Part shown: piece after piece, positions 32,129-42,800 of the stretch
How positions within the stretch are numbered: the stretch's first letter is position 1
How the letters are laid out: each line of letters begins with the position of its first letter
Source: a virus
DNA: 64,000 bases
Reading direction: 5' to 3' (one strand)
IMG/VR virus record: IMGVR_UViG_3300018420_000012
Location: 1-64,000 of that record
Notes under the pieces: model-generated
Seen by the model: only the letters and a program-made list of their open reading frames with translations
What the model was told of the DNA's origin: nothing
Databases searched by the model: none
Position numbers and translations under genes: made by a program

Positions 32129-34891
32129 ATGACTATTATCAACGATCCTGACCAACTTGATAGGTTTCAAGTTGCTATTGATCCACTTTACAAGACAATT
32201 TCGCTTCGCGGAAGTGGAACTTTTAGAATTCAAGCTAATACCGGAAGTGGGACAACTGAAGGTACTTTTATCGACTCTTCTGTAAACTTTAGTACGGCTA
32301 GTGTTGCAGCAAATGACATCCTCGCAGTCGTTTCTGACGAATCTAGTAACGGCGGTGTTATTGGACACTATAAAATCTCTGAGGTCGCTGGAACTTCGGG
32401 TCTAGTATTAGATAGATCAATTTCTCAGACTGGTGGTAGCGGAATTTCATATCAGGTTTATAGTACCGGCACTCGTGATGTTGCTTATCCAGCCTTGGCT
32501 GACGGCGTGACCATGCAGGCACTTTACTCCTTCCTCAAAGAAGAGTGGAGAAATAACAGCCTAAGTGCTTCTGGCGAAGACTTGATTAAATATACCTTCC
32601 CAATGGTTTCTATTACGTCCGAGCAATTCGAGGTTGGTGGTGTTTCCAACTCGAACTGGGAGTTTTCTAATGATTCTGGCGATGGAGATTTCTCAGATGA
32701 ATCACCAAGAAACTTGATTCGTACTGGCGGATGGGCTAGTATCAATGAGTCGGGTGTCATCATTGAAAACTACCCATCTATTGTTACTCTGGGTGCTCTT
32801 GGTGCTACTTCACAGGTTTACTATCAGCAAACCAGTGCGACTACTGACCCTCAAGACTTCGTTTTGACCGGCCCTGTGAATCAGGCTATTAGAACTCTTG
32901 AAACTAACGGTGGTGCTTCTGTAACTGGAAACAAAGTCCCACTTAGCGGCGTGAATGGTGCTATTCAGTTTGTATCTAGCCCAGCTTCTATTCGAGCACC
33001 TAATGGAACCGACCTATTCGCACTTGGATTTACTTCTGGTGAATTGATTCAAGTTCGCAGAAGCTCAAGTAACAACGGCTTCTTTACTATTCAGGCTTCC
33101 GGTGGAGATATTGGTGTTAGTGGTGTATTTGTTAGTGAGACCGTCGTTGACGAATCAGCTTCAGCAGCGGTTGTTTCACCATTGATTGACAACAGAGACT
33201 ACCTCGTTCTTCGTGTTAGAACGAAAGGCCAATCTTATGCTCAGTCTGAAATTGCTGACATCGGTGTTACAACAATCAATACTATTGTCAACCGATTCCC
33301 TCTATCTGAATCTTCTGATCCAGCTATTGTTCTGACAGATGGGCAACTTGGCGGTGACGGAACTGACGCAACTGATGAAATTCAAGAAGTTGAAACCTTT
33401 AATACCGCAAGCAATGGCGTTATTGGAGCATCTTTGGCGAATGGTGCGTTTACCTTCACCTCTGCTGGTGCGGGATTCTTGGCTGGTGACGCTTCCTTCT
33501 TTGACAACTGCATCTTGCAGCCGGGAGACTCAATTCAGATTGAAAATAGTGGATTTATGGAAGTCAAGAGTATTGATTCCGATACACAACTAACAGTCTT
33601 TTTTGAGCCTACTGGTATTACTGGTGGTGGTACAGCAGACTTCACTGGCGGTGGAACATCTGTTGTCTTTACAACTAAGACAGCTACTGTTGATTCTGGT
33701 TCTGTTGCTGGTACTTTTGCCTTCACCACTGGCGGTGCTCAGGCAACCCTTACCGATGCTTCTAGAGCCTTTACGACCGATAATGCCCTTGGTGATAGAG
33801 CTATTGTTTCTGGTAATATTCTCGAAGTTACAGCAACAGACGGCGACACTGATGCTATTGGTTATTATATTGTTGAGTCTGTAGCTAGTACCGCCCTAAC
33901 TGTTTCAGCACGAGACTTGGTTGGAACTTCAACAATCGTTGGTGACTCTGTGACTTATCGTGTCCTTGACGATGGAATGTTCTTGCAGTACAAGAAAGTT
34001 GACGGAACTGCTATTAGTGGTATTGATACTTTCAGCGGTGCTACAATTACTGATGCTTCTATTAGCGGTACAGACTTCAAGGTTGGTGGAACTGCTACTG
34101 TTAGCGGAACGTCAAATAACGATGGTAGTTATATCATCATAGATGTTACATCGACCACCATTACCGTGGTCAATACAGATGGAACATCACCAACATTTAA
34201 TGGTGCTGATGATGGAACGGGAACTCTTAACACAAGTTATGGATTTATTCGTGACATTGGTGGGGTTGAATACTCTTATAACTGGAGACTATTTGGTAAC
34301 AATGGTTCTCTAGCACAGTGTTTCCAATTCCTACAAAGAGAGTTACGTCGAGCGACTGATATTGATGGTGGTACTGGAACTTCTCGTGGTGACATTACTG
34401 ACCTCTTAATGACGTTTGCTTCACCTAACGGTACTACTCTTAACCTTGTTATTGACGATGTTAATCCTGCTGAGAAAAACAACTTGACTCAGCAAGATAG
34501 CACCGATACTAACCGAAACTTCCCATTCTTGGTTACTCTTCGTATTGCTTTGAACAACAATATCACTGGTGCTTCCACCAATAAGGTTGTTGTATTCTTT
34601 AGCGATGCTGATGGAAATCCGGGTAATGGTGACGAGTTTGGTACTTCTGGTGCTTCTATCGTTACTGACGAAAATAGTCAAAACATGGTCGCAGAAGATC
34701 AATCATCTTCACCTAAAGACTTTGTTTATGACTATACGGCTGGTGGAAGTACCGACAGGGCTATCACTGTTGTTTGTATTACGGATGATACAGGTCAATA
34801 CGTGGCAGCACAGAGTACACTAACGGAAGACAACGTTGTAAACGTGTCGCTCGTTGCTGGTCTTGAAAGAAACTATAGCAATCCTTCGTAA
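32129..34891 (+). CDS. large virion structural protein, 920 aa
   Basis: The gene has its own promoter and a GGAG ribosome site, and ends at an intrinsic terminator, implying separate high expression. The protein is beta-rich and Gly/Ser/Thr-rich. Two similar segments bracket it: MQALYSFLKEEWRNNS near residue 130 and AQCFQFLQRELRRATD near 735, suggesting an ancient internal duplication. The C-terminus RNYSNPS matches the protein at 29181. Proteins of this style are found among uncharacterised virion proteins of large aquatic phages. A fibre, decoration or baseplate part is possible; I do not recognise a specific function. Confidence 0.6.
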   Translation: MTIINDPDQLDRFQVAIDPLYKTISLRGSGTFRIQANTGSGTTEGTFIDSSVNFSTASVAANDILAVVSDESSNGGVIGHYKISEVAGTSGLVLDRSISQTGGSGISYQVYSTGTRDVAYPALADGVTMQALYSFLKEEWRNNSLSASGEDLIKYTFPMVSITSEQFEVGGVSNSNWEFSNDSGDGDFSDESPRNLIRTGGWASINESGVIIENYPSIVTLGALGATSQVYYQQTSATTDPQDFVLTGPVNQAIRTLETNGGASVTGNKVPLSGVNGAIQFVSSPASIRAPNGTDLFALGFTSGELIQVRRSSSNNGFFTIQASGGDIGVSGVFVSETVVDESASAAVVSPLIDNRDYLVLRVRTKGQSYAQSEIADIGVTTINTIVNRFPLSESSDPAIVLTDGQLGGDGTDATDEIQEVETFNTASNGVIGASLANGAFTFTSAGAGFLAGDASFFDNCILQPGDSIQIENSGFMEVKSIDSDTQLTVFFEPTGITGGGTADFTGGGTSVVFTTKTATVDSGSVAGTFAFTTGGAQATLTDASRAFTTDNALGDRAIVSGNILEVTATDGDTDAIGYYIVESVASTALTVSARDLVGTSTIVGDSVTYRVLDDGMFLQYKKVDGTAISGIDTFSGATITDASISGTDFKVGGTATVSGTSNNDGSYIIIDVTSTTITVVNTDGTSPTFNGADDGTGTLNTSYGFIRDIGGVEYSYNWRLFGNNGSLAQCFQFLQRELRRATDIDGGTGTSRGDITDLLMTFASPNGTTLNLVIDDVNPAEKNNLTQQDSTDTNRNFPFLVTLRIALNNNITGASTNKVVVFFSDADGNPGNGDEFGTSGASIVTDENSQNMVAEDQSSSPKDFVYDYTAGGSTDRAITVVCITDDTGQYVAAQSTLTEDNVVNVSLVAGLERNYSNPS

Positions 34892-34913
34892 TTTAGATTG
34901 CTTGTTATTTTTA

Positions 34914-34942
34914 GCTCGCCCTCACCTTGGGGGCGGGCCTTT
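34914..34942 (+). terminator. intrinsic terminator after the 920-aa structural gene
   Basis: GCTCGCCC (34914-34921) pairs with GGGCGGGC (34931-34938) in an 8-bp GC-rich stem with one G-U pair and a nine-base loop, followed by a short CTTTAT. It lies 22 bases past the stop codon. The stem is strong but the T run short. No GTGTATAAT motif follows, so readthrough probably serves the genes from 34979 onward. Confidence 0.7.
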
Positions 34943-34978
34943 ATAAACTACTATCAATAATATTTTAGGATCAGTTAT

Positions 34979-36631
34979 ATGGCATATAATGAAGCGGGGT
35001 TTGTTCGGCTACCGCCCGACAGCACCGGCAAACGATCTGCTGCTGCCCCAAGACTAATAATTAGATGTGATAGTTATGACCCCTCGGTAAATAGACTTGA
35101 TAGGGAAACAACTATAACTGGCTCTTTGTCTGGTGCTACAGCAAAAATCGTTGGTATTCACACCGAAGGTCTTGCTGCCGGTGAAGTAGAATTATACTGT
35201 AATTTAGATTCTCTCACCGGAACTTTTATTCAGGGTGACGATATCAGAATCGGTGCTACAACATATGCCACGATTGCGGCTGATGCGGATTTAGAACAAA
35301 TTTACTATCAAAAATCAGTAATTGTAGATAGAGATGACCTAGATAGAACCATGAGAATCGGTGAATATGGTGACGTTTACACCAGATTCGATGAGGGTTC
35401 TCCTGCACTAAGTAGTTTTGGCGGTCTTGTAGTAGAAGCACCGGAAACTTCTCGTCAATACGTATATGCTTACGATGAAAAATCGGGCGAATTTTATGAT
35501 GTAGAAACTGGTGCGGCTACAATAACATATCTTTCAGATGAAAGAGCTATTTTATTAGATACTAACGGTACATCCAGTGGCGATAAAGTAACAAGACAAT
35601 CTCATCTTTATCATCCATACCAGCCGGGAACCATGAGTAAAATCATGCAGACGCTTGCTTTGGGCGACACTGGAAAAGCAAATGTTCGTAGACGCTGGGG
35701 ATATTTTGATGAGAATGATGGTTTATTTTGGGAATTAGATGGTACTACGTTGTATGTTGTTGTACGCTCTAGTACAACTGGATCGCCTGTAGACACTAGG
35801 GTTGCACAAGCAAGCTGGAACGGAGATAGTTTAGATGGCACAGAAAATTTCAACCTAGATGTTTCAAAAACAAACCTTTACTGGATTGACTTTCAATGGT
35901 TAGGCGTTGGTATTTGTAGATTTGGTGTTTACGCTGACAATGGAGCCAAAATTACCGCCCATACGATTGAAAACCCAAACAACCAAGTTACTGCGTATAT
36001 GAAGACCGGCACCTTGCCGGTTAGGTATGAGATTGAGAATACAGACACAGCTGGCTCCTCTAGCGAGATGAAAGCTATCTGCTGCGTTGTTCAGATCGTC
36101 GGGAAAATAAAAAGGCAATTTACAACCTTTGGATCGTCTTGTGCGAGCACCCAATCTGTAACCTATGGTGAGGGCGAAAAAGTTTTGATGACGATTAGAT
36201 CAAAAGAGCTTTTAAATGGGCTGATTAATCACGCTATAACAACACCAAGTGAGATACACATTGTATCAGACCCAGCAACTTCTAGTGGTCTATACAATAT
36301 TAGATTAAGAGGGCTGAGTTTTACTCAGGGTGGTACTTGGCAAACGCAATCAAGTACATCTGCAACGGAATACAACTGTGGTGTGACCGGATTCTTAGGT
36401 GGTGCTCCTGCTAGTTCTGGTACTGTCCAGTATGCTGCACCAGTCAAGGGCGGCGATGATTATGACCACCGCTTTAACAATTTTGACGAGACCGCCCAGT
36501 ACAGTATTCTAACAACTACGCTTTCCGATCAAACCACAAGACCTGAGATTGCAATAACGGTAGAAGCCATCACGCCCGGTGCTAGTGGCGACTTTTTCTC
36601 AGCAATAAACTATGACGAAATGGTATACTAA
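34979..36631 (+). CDS. virion structural protein, 550 aa
   Basis: The central part (residues about 220-320), with RRRWGYFDENDGLFWELDGT followed by WNGDSLDG and FQWLGVGICRFGVY, matches a domain seen repeatedly in structural proteins of aquatic and other phages; its fold looks like a concanavalin-type beta-sandwich. The N-terminus and C-terminus are less distinctive. AGGA lies eight bases upstream of the ATG, and the stop overlaps the next start (TAATG). It likely forms part of a tail-attached or neck-attached complex together with the next gene. Confidence 0.6.
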   Translation: MAYNEAGFVRLPPDSTGKRSAAAPRLIIRCDSYDPSVNRLDRETTITGSLSGATAKIVGIHTEGLAAGEVELYCNLDSLTGTFIQGDDIRIGATTYATIAADADLEQIYYQKSVIVDRDDLDRTMRIGEYGDVYTRFDEGSPALSSFGGLVVEAPETSRQYVYAYDEKSGEFYDVETGAATITYLSDERAILLDTNGTSSGDKVTRQSHLYHPYQPGTMSKIMQTLALGDTGKANVRRRWGYFDENDGLFWELDGTTLYVVVRSSTTGSPVDTRVAQASWNGDSLDGTENFNLDVSKTNLYWIDFQWLGVGICRFGVYADNGAKITAHTIENPNNQVTAYMKTGTLPVRYEIENTDTAGSSSEMKAICCVVQIVGKIKRQFTTFGSSCASTQSVTYGEGEKVLMTIRSKELLNGLINHAITTPSEIHIVSDPATSSGLYNIRLRGLSFTQGGTWQTQSSTSATEYNCGVTGFLGGAPASSGTVQYAAPVKGGDDYDHRFNNFDETAQYSILTTTLSDQTTRPEIAITVEAITPGASGDFFSAINYDEMVY

Positions 36632-37359
36632 TGTTTCACCACAGTTGGCCTCAAAATCAAGACTTATGGGCCTTATATCATAAGGTTACATTTGATGGGG
36701 TCAATAGGCAAATTATTATTAATCCTAATGAATTAGATGTTGAGGTAAAAATAGATTTATATTCAGACTGGAAGGAGTGGGCACTACAAAGAGATCATTT
36801 GAAATTTTTACCAGCTATGCGTTCGGTGGGTGGTGACGCTACGGTTGGTGGAAACTTTCTTGGATCGACATTTTTTACCATTAATAACTGGAATATTTTA
36901 GTATCAGACAGCACTGTTTTTACAGGTAACTTATTTTCTGATAACTTTGATAGCCCATTTGTTACTACGGTTGGAGCTAGAGTGGCGAGACAGCAATTTT
37001 CAAACCTTGTTGACTCAGTTTCGATTGACACCGGAGATTTGATTACAGCCGGTATAGCGACAACTACTAACATAAACAACCAGACTACTACATTACAGAC
37101 AGATATTTCAAACCAAACTACGACAATACAGAATGATTTAGCGTCTATTTCTGGTGCCTTACCAGCAGACGTTATAACGCAACTTAACTCAACAAATTAT
37201 GATGGAGTACCATTTGGAGACATAATGAACATAATTCTCTCAATGGCACAGGGGAGAATAGTAGAAAATGGGACGGGCGTATTTGAATTTTACGCACAAG
37301 ACAATAGTACAATACTTTATACATTAACTAAATCTGGCAACGAGAGAAATAGATCATGA
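36631..37359 (+). CDS. conserved phage structural protein, 242 aa
   Basis: The first ~100 residues match a family found in many phages: VTFDGVNRQIIINPNELDVE, then YSDWKEWALQRDHLKFLPAM and GGDATVGGNFLGSTFF. The C-terminal half is a coiled coil with asparagine/threonine heptads (NNQTTTLQTDISNQTTTIQN) and a short tail domain, suggesting a trimeric stalk. It is coupled to both neighbours by overlaps (TAATG, ATGA). The role is probably an attachment or neck-whisker-like part; this is inference. Confidence 0.6.
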   Translation: MFHHSWPQNQDLWALYHKVTFDGVNRQIIINPNELDVEVKIDLYSDWKEWALQRDHLKFLPAMRSVGGDATVGGNFLGSTFFTINNWNILVSDSTVFTGNLFSDNFDSPFVTTVGARVARQQFSNLVDSVSIDTGDLITAGIATTTNINNQTTTLQTDISNQTTTIQNDLASISGALPADVITQLNSTNYDGVPFGDIMNIILSMAQGRIVENGTGVFEFYAQDNSTILYTLTKSGNERNRS

Positions 37360-37646
37360 CTACCGAGCTAACATCTGTATCGACTTTTGGTTGGTTTACA
37401 GATGAAAGCACTTATGAGTTAGATTTATTAACATCTGTATCGACTCACGGTTGGTACGGTGTTACGTTAAAGGATTTAATAGAAAGATACCCAACCCTTG
37501 ATTTTGGCCTTATTATTGACCGACTTCATGAGGTTGGGGTTGAAATAGAAGCGATACACGAAATAGAAAACTTAGAAATAAAGACACTTGAAGAGCTGGG
37601 GAATTTTGAAATAACTCAATTATACAATATAAACTTGAAAAGATAG
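37356..37646 (+). CDS. small structural-region protein with tandem repeat, 96 aa
   Basis: The N-terminal 40 residues repeat a 20-residue unit (LTSVSTFGWFTDEST then LTSVSTHGWYGVTLK). The DNA repeat TAACATCTGTATCGACT occurs at 37369 and 37429, exactly 60 bases apart. The C-terminal part is acidic and helical (RLHEVGVEIEAIHEIENLEI). Start overlaps the previous stop (ATGA). No family is recognised. Confidence 0.5.
   Translation: MTTELTSVSTFGWFTDESTYELDLLTSVSTHGWYGVTLKDLIERYPTLDFGLIIDRLHEVGVEIEAIHEIENLEIKTLEELGNFEITQLYNINLKR
37369..37445 (+). repeat. 60-bp-period tandem repeat inside a small gene
   Basis: Seventeen identical bases (TAACATCTGTATCGACT) at 37369-37385 and 37429-37445, in frame, followed in both by a GGTTGGT segment. 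This is a recent partial duplication of a 20-codon unit. Confidence 0.75.
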
Positions 37647-37649
37647 AAA

Positions 37650-37925
37650 ATGCTTTACGCTGGGTCATCTTGGTCAGAATTGCCGATCTCTACATCTCCA
37701 CAACAGGAGTCTAGCGGTGAAGAATTTGGCTACGAGTTTACTATTGATGAGTTTTTTGAGATAACTGGTGATATAGACGGAACAAAAAGTTTTAGTCTCT
37801 ATATCTGCGAAAACCCTTCTTTTAGTGTAACTATAGTTAGAGAAGTAAGTAATTTGTTAGAATTAGAACAACAGCAAGAATTTACTTTGCGTATAGACGA
37901 CGACAATACTTGGAATTTATCCTAA
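37650..37925 (+). CDS. small hypothetical structural-region protein, 91 aa
   Basis: An acidic protein with beta-strand and Ig-like feel (FGYEFTIDEFFEITGDIDGT; SVTIVREVSNLLEL). It sits in a run of short genes with little spacing. No family recognised; likely a small virion part or an assembly factor. Confidence 0.45.
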   Translation: MLYAGSSWSELPISTSPQQESSGEEFGYEFTIDEFFEITGDIDGTKSFSLYICENPSFSVTIVREVSNLLELEQQQEFTLRIDDDNTWNLS

Positions 37926-37934
37926 AGGTGAAAC

Positions 37935-38240
37935 ATGGCTAGTGAAATTCATGAAGGAGATATTGGCACAAAGCTGCTCATCACGGTGACTGATGACGGT
38001 AGCATTGTAGACATATCTTCTGCATCTAGCTTGTCTATTTACATTAAAAAACCAGACGGTACGATATTGACTAGAACTGGCGTTCTAGAGACAGATGGCA
38101 CAGATGGAAAAATGTACTATATTACAGTCGCTGGGGATTTAGACAGGGCAGGCAATTACAAAATTCAAGGTAAGGTAGTTCTTCCTTCTGGAAGTTATTA
38201 TACCAGTACCGCTACTTTCAAAGTTCATTGTAACTTATAG
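37935..38240 (+). CDS. BppU N-terminal-like baseplate/fibre domain protein, 101 aa
   Basis: The sequence follows the pattern of the N-terminal domain of phage baseplate upper proteins: GDIGTKLLITVTDDGSIVDI, SLSIYIKKPDGTILTRTG, then GDLDRAGNYKIQGKVVLPSG. In BppU-like proteins this beta-sandwich anchors receptor-binding fibres; here it stands alone as a single-domain protein. AAGGTG lies before the ATG. It may serve as an adaptor between virion and one of the fibres. Confidence 0.65.
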   Translation: MASEIHEGDIGTKLLITVTDDGSIVDISSASSLSIYIKKPDGTILTRTGVLETDGTDGKMYYITVAGDLDRAGNYKIQGKVVLPSGSYYTSTATFKVHCNL

Positions 38241-38250
38241 GGGTTAAATC

Positions 38251-38772
38251 ATGTCGTGGCAAGGTCAAATGGGAACTATTGTTAGATACCTAATCAGCGA
38301 TGTAGACCCTGACAATTATACTTTTTCGGACCATAGAATAGAGACAACCATACTCGTAGCAGCTCAATTATCTCAAATGAGTATTGAGTATAGCCAGTCT
38401 TATAATGTGAATGTTGAGAATTGCACACTAGACCCTGACCCAACAAATTCAGATAATGAAGATTACTCTTTCATAACTTTGGTTTGTTTGCGTGCAGCGT
38501 GTATAATAATAGGAAGTCAGATAAGAAGTGAGTCTGGAAACGCCATTTCTATCAAAGATGGTCCATCAGCGATAGATTTGCGTGGGGTTACTCAAACACT
38601 CACCGTTCTTTATAAAGATTTGTGTGAAAAGTATGAAAAAGCAGAACTTGATTATAGAGCTGGAAGCAGCATAGCTGGTCAAGCAATCCTTGGTCCTTAT
38701 AGCCCCGGCTCAGATTATGTGTCGAGGAACAGTCACGGCGGTCACAGAGCCGGTGGATATTTCGATTATTAA
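38251..38772 (+). CDS. possible head-tail connector (adaptor-like) protein, 173 aa
   Basis: The pattern MSWQGQMGTIVRYLISDVDP, then DHRIETTILVAAQLSQMSIE, LDPDPTNSDNEDYSFITLVC and ILGPYSPGS matches a conserved structural protein family in aquatic phages. Its helical layout resembles phage head-completion or adaptor proteins of the gp6/gp15 kind, placed around the portal exit. The C-terminus is a Gly/His/Arg-rich tail. An internal GTGTATAAT (38499-38507) lies about 280 bases upstream of the next gene. The connector role is moderately supported at best. Confidence 0.45.
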   Translation: MSWQGQMGTIVRYLISDVDPDNYTFSDHRIETTILVAAQLSQMSIEYSQSYNVNVENCTLDPDPTNSDNEDYSFITLVCLRAACIIIGSQIRSESGNAISIKDGPSAIDLRGVTQTLTVLYKDLCEKYEKAELDYRAGSSIAGQAILGPYSPGSDYVSRNSHGGHRAGGYFDY

Positions 38773-38787
38773 CAGGAGAATTAAACA

Positions 38788-39792
38788 ATGCCTAATCAAT
38801 TAAATTCAGGCGAAATCATTACGAGTATTCAGGCTGACTTAGCAGACAATAATGCTGGTCTTATTTCCGCATATGACATTCGTCATAACATGGAAGACAT
38901 TGCATTTTCCATAAATAAAATTGTAGCGAGTGGAGACACTGAGACTGAGTTTCCATTCTTTAATATAGTAAAGGTTAGCAATGTTGATGCTGTCAGTTCT
39001 TCAAGCACAACCGCCACAAATGGCGACTTGGTTCTTGAGTCTGGACTTTTCTTCCCAAACGCACCGGTTAATTCCACCAAGCGGCAGGATCGCCCTTGGC
39101 TTGGCGAAGAGAATATCGACCACAATATCTTAGACAATTTAGATGCTGGTGATGTTCACACCCAATATTATCACAGGGCGGGCAAAGATGCCCCTAGAGC
39201 TGGGTCTAACGCACTGACTGGCAACATGGAAACAGCAGATGTTTGGATTAACACATCTGGTATCGACGATGTTGGCTTTAAATTTGTTCAAACTAACCCA
39301 TCAGCTACAGAGCAAGAAATTTATGTTTCTGGAACGATGAGATGGGCAAATACTGATAATTCTATTTTAGAAAATGCGAAGGGCGTTGCTAAGGCTTGGG
39401 CTTTCTTTAGTGCTAGTGGTAATGGCAATGTCCCAGAAATCTACGGTTGGCACAATATTGACAGTATTGCTAGAAAGGGCGAAGCTGGCAAACTAAAAAT
39501 CACCTTTAGTTCTGGTACTTTTGAAAATAATTTCTTTGTAGCGATGGGCACTTCCAACGGAACAACCTCTAGTGGTAATTTGCTGGATATGGATGTAAAT
39601 TCTGTAGCCTGCATTGCACGATCTGGAGATGACGGGAACATGCTTAGATCGGTCACTTATGTAATTCAGGATGAGGCTGGTCAATATGTTGACGGTAAAA
39701 TTTGCACGTTTGTCGCATACGGCTATAGCCCCGGAGAATCTTCTGGTACTGTTCCTACTATGATTGATGAATCATCAGCACCGACGTTTTAA
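38788..39792 (+). CDS. fibre-like structural protein with shared anchor, 334 aa
   Basis: The N-terminus (ADLADNNAGLISAYDIRHNM) parallels that of the fibre at 13736 (LLADNSTQEISPLDIRTSLV), implying the same attachment partner. The middle holds a typical fibre phrase (HNILDNLDAGDVHTQYYHRA) and NALTGNMETADVWINTSG, and the C-terminal ~150 residues form a beta-rich domain, with SFAYG-style aromatic strands near the end (GKICTFVAYGYSPG). AGGAG lies before the ATG. Likely a short fibre or the collar of the large fibre encoded next. Confidence 0.6.
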   Translation: MPNQLNSGEIITSIQADLADNNAGLISAYDIRHNMEDIAFSINKIVASGDTETEFPFFNIVKVSNVDAVSSSSTTATNGDLVLESGLFFPNAPVNSTKRQDRPWLGEENIDHNILDNLDAGDVHTQYYHRAGKDAPRAGSNALTGNMETADVWINTSGIDDVGFKFVQTNPSATEQEIYVSGTMRWANTDNSILENAKGVAKAWAFFSASGNGNVPEIYGWHNIDSIARKGEAGKLKITFSSGTFENNFFVAMGTSNGTTSSGNLLDMDVNSVACIARSGDDGNMLRSVTYVIQDEAGQYVDGKICTFVAYGYSPGESSGTVPTMIDESSAPTF

Positions 39793-39808
39793 TCTATAGG
39801 AAAAAATA

Positions 39809-42800
39809 ATGTTAAACTTCTTCTTGGCAGATAGAGTAAAAGAAATATCTTATACTGTTGGTACTGGCCCGCTTCAGCTTGAAGGTGCGGCTGCTGGCTT
39901 CAGTGGATTTGATGATATTTTTGCGTCTGGCGATTTAGTATTCTACGCTGTTACTGATAATGATAAGTATGAAATTGGCTCTGGTATTTATGAAAAAAGC
40001 GGCTCGTCAAGAGTTCTTACTCGAAATGTTATTAGAAGTTCTAATTTAAATATTGGTCCATACTATGTGGACGGTACAAGTAATCGCGGCCCTACTGATG
40101 GTCAGAATGGATATTTTCATCCGTTATGGCTGTCGAGGTCCGCAGCGGTCAGCGGTGTTGGCCTTACTGATGGGCCATTTAGTGATGTCAGCGGAATCTC
40201 GTTCGATGAATTTCCGGGGCAAACTTTTTATTATGTTCCTGAGTATTTCGGTGCTGCCGAACCTTCTCACTCTGGATTAAGCGGTGTTGATTTTAATGCG
40301 TCTGGGAATCCAGTTAGCTTTGTCAACGATGGAGTAAAAGAGGTATTTGTAACATATCCGGGCAAGACGGCTGTATACAACGCTTACGGTATAGACCCAA
40401 GTGTTAAAGAACCACAGAGAAGTGGTATTGCGTTCTGGGAAAATGGACAAATTATTAATTATGCATCTGGCATGTCTTGGGACAATGTAGCAGATGCACT
40501 TGGCTTCCGCAAGCATAACCCTACTTATGCCATTGATGTTGGTGGGAATATCGACTACTCAGTAGTTAGAGCTTCCGGTTTTGTTGATGGTGGTTCAGGT
40601 ATTTTATTCTCTGGTGTTGCTGGTTCATTCTCTGGTGGTCGTCAGCTAGAGCCATTTCTTAGAAATGTATTAAATAATGAGACTGGTACGGACGCTGTGT
40701 TTGAACTGAGCGGCGTGGTAGACCAAGGGATCATGTTCCAAAAGCAGCTTCCTAGAACTTTCTTTATTGGTCCATCTGGCGAGTGTGGATGCGTTGATGA
40801 CTACCCCGTGTTCAGAGAATTGGTAGCAAGTGACTTAGACCCTATCGTTGCTGATTTACCATTTGTTTCTCAGAACAATGTCGGTATTGGTTCAAATTCA
40901 GAATATCCTTTTGTTGTTGGTCAGATCGCAGTATATAGAGCTAGTGGCGAAATAACTTATGATAGTGGTCTATATTATGACGCTAATAATAATCGTCTCG
41001 GTATTAATGGCGTGACCGATGGATATTTGGTTCCAGAGTATGTACTGCACGTTAGCGGTGATATGGCTGCACAGTCTGGATATTTTGACCAAGTATTATT
41101 TACTGACGACATTATCAGAATTGGCGAAAATGCCGGTACTTATCTTGATAATCTATTCGTTGTAAATATTGGCTATAATGCCGGTGCTAATGCTAGTGGC
41201 GTAGAAGATGGTGTTATTGTCGGTAGTGGTGCCGGTAACAACCTAAAAGATTCTGACAAAGTTATTGTAATTGGTAGAAACGCTGGTCAACTCACTAGAT
41301 ATACAGATTCCATCATTGGAATTGGCTCTCAATCCGCTGAAAGTGCTAGTGGATTATACAATATTACGGCTATTGGCTCTGGTGCTGCTTGGGGAGCTTC
41401 TCAGGTAGATCAGAGCTTTATCGCTGGTCCTTTCGCTGGTAGTGGATTAGAAGAAGCTGAATCCGTTGTGGCTATGGGCTGGAATGTATTAGCGAACGCT
41501 TCCGGTGTCACAGATGTTGTAGCTGCTGGTAAAAATGCTCTCAGGGGTTCACAAACCGTATCAAACGCCCAAGTTGTTGGTGAGTCAGCTGCGAGCGGCT
41601 CCTTCAATCTTTCGCAAGTTTCTGCTGTTGGCAATCTTGCGGCAAACGAAGCGTCTGGCTTGACAAATGTTGTAGCTGTAGGTCAACATTCTGCTAGATA
41701 CGCTGAGACACTAGACGATGTTGTTGCTATCGGTCGTGCGGCTGCCCAGTCTGGACTAGAGCTTGGTGACACTGTTGCGGTTGGAACATCTGCTGGATCA
41801 CAAGCTAGTGGCAATTTCAATATTTACTTTGGTGCTAATGCCGGTGCTTCACTATCTGGTAATGAGAACATTGAGATTATCGCTTCTGGTTCATCTCTCA
41901 GTTTCTTAACAAATGAAGCTAGTGGCAAACTTAATATCGGCAATACCATTGTTGGTGATATTTATCAGGGTAGAGTAAAGGTTGGTGCTCCAACTGACGC
42001 TTCTCCAGATGCAACCCTTGAGGTTCGCCCAGATAACGCAGAAGAAATCGGACTACTTGTTCGTCATGTTGGCTCTGGTGGGTCGGAACCTTACTTCGCC
42101 CTACAATCCGGTGATGCTACTACATTCTTCCATATTAACAATAGTGGCGATGTCATCACTAGTGGCTGTGTAAATCCTAGTGGCGGTGTTTTGTTTAACG
42201 ATATCGTCCCTCAAGACATTACTAATAAACTTTATAATGACGGCGGTACATTATTCTGGAATGGATCACAGGTAGACACTGCTGGCGGAACCAGTTGGTA
42301 TCTTAGCAACGACCAGCTAGGTGCGTCTGTTGGGCAAAATATTACCACAGATCAAACTGTTACAATTAGTGGTGTTAGTGGTGTTACGATAGACCAGATT
42401 GGTAGATATTTGCAAATCTCAGCCGGTGAATTGTCCGGTGTTCTTCAGCCACAGATAACCAATTCTCTTTATACATTTGATGTTGGTGCTAGTGGTTACG
42501 ACGCAAACAATAATGACCCCGCAACGATCAATCAGGGTGACATAGTTTTACTTTCTGGCGTTAGCGGTGTTCACGTTGATTTTGAAACTAGATACGCTGG
42601 TGGTCAACGGTCTGGTATTTTTGTTATTGGTTATGACCCAACCATTACCTACGCATTTAATGCTGTAGCTAGTGGAAATGGTGGACAAAACAATACGCCA
42701 AAATCAATGGTTAATGATTCCGTTCTTGCTATCTCCGGTGTTAGCGGTATTAATATTGACTTTGAGAACCGCTCAGATGGAACAAATGAGAGCGGCGTTT

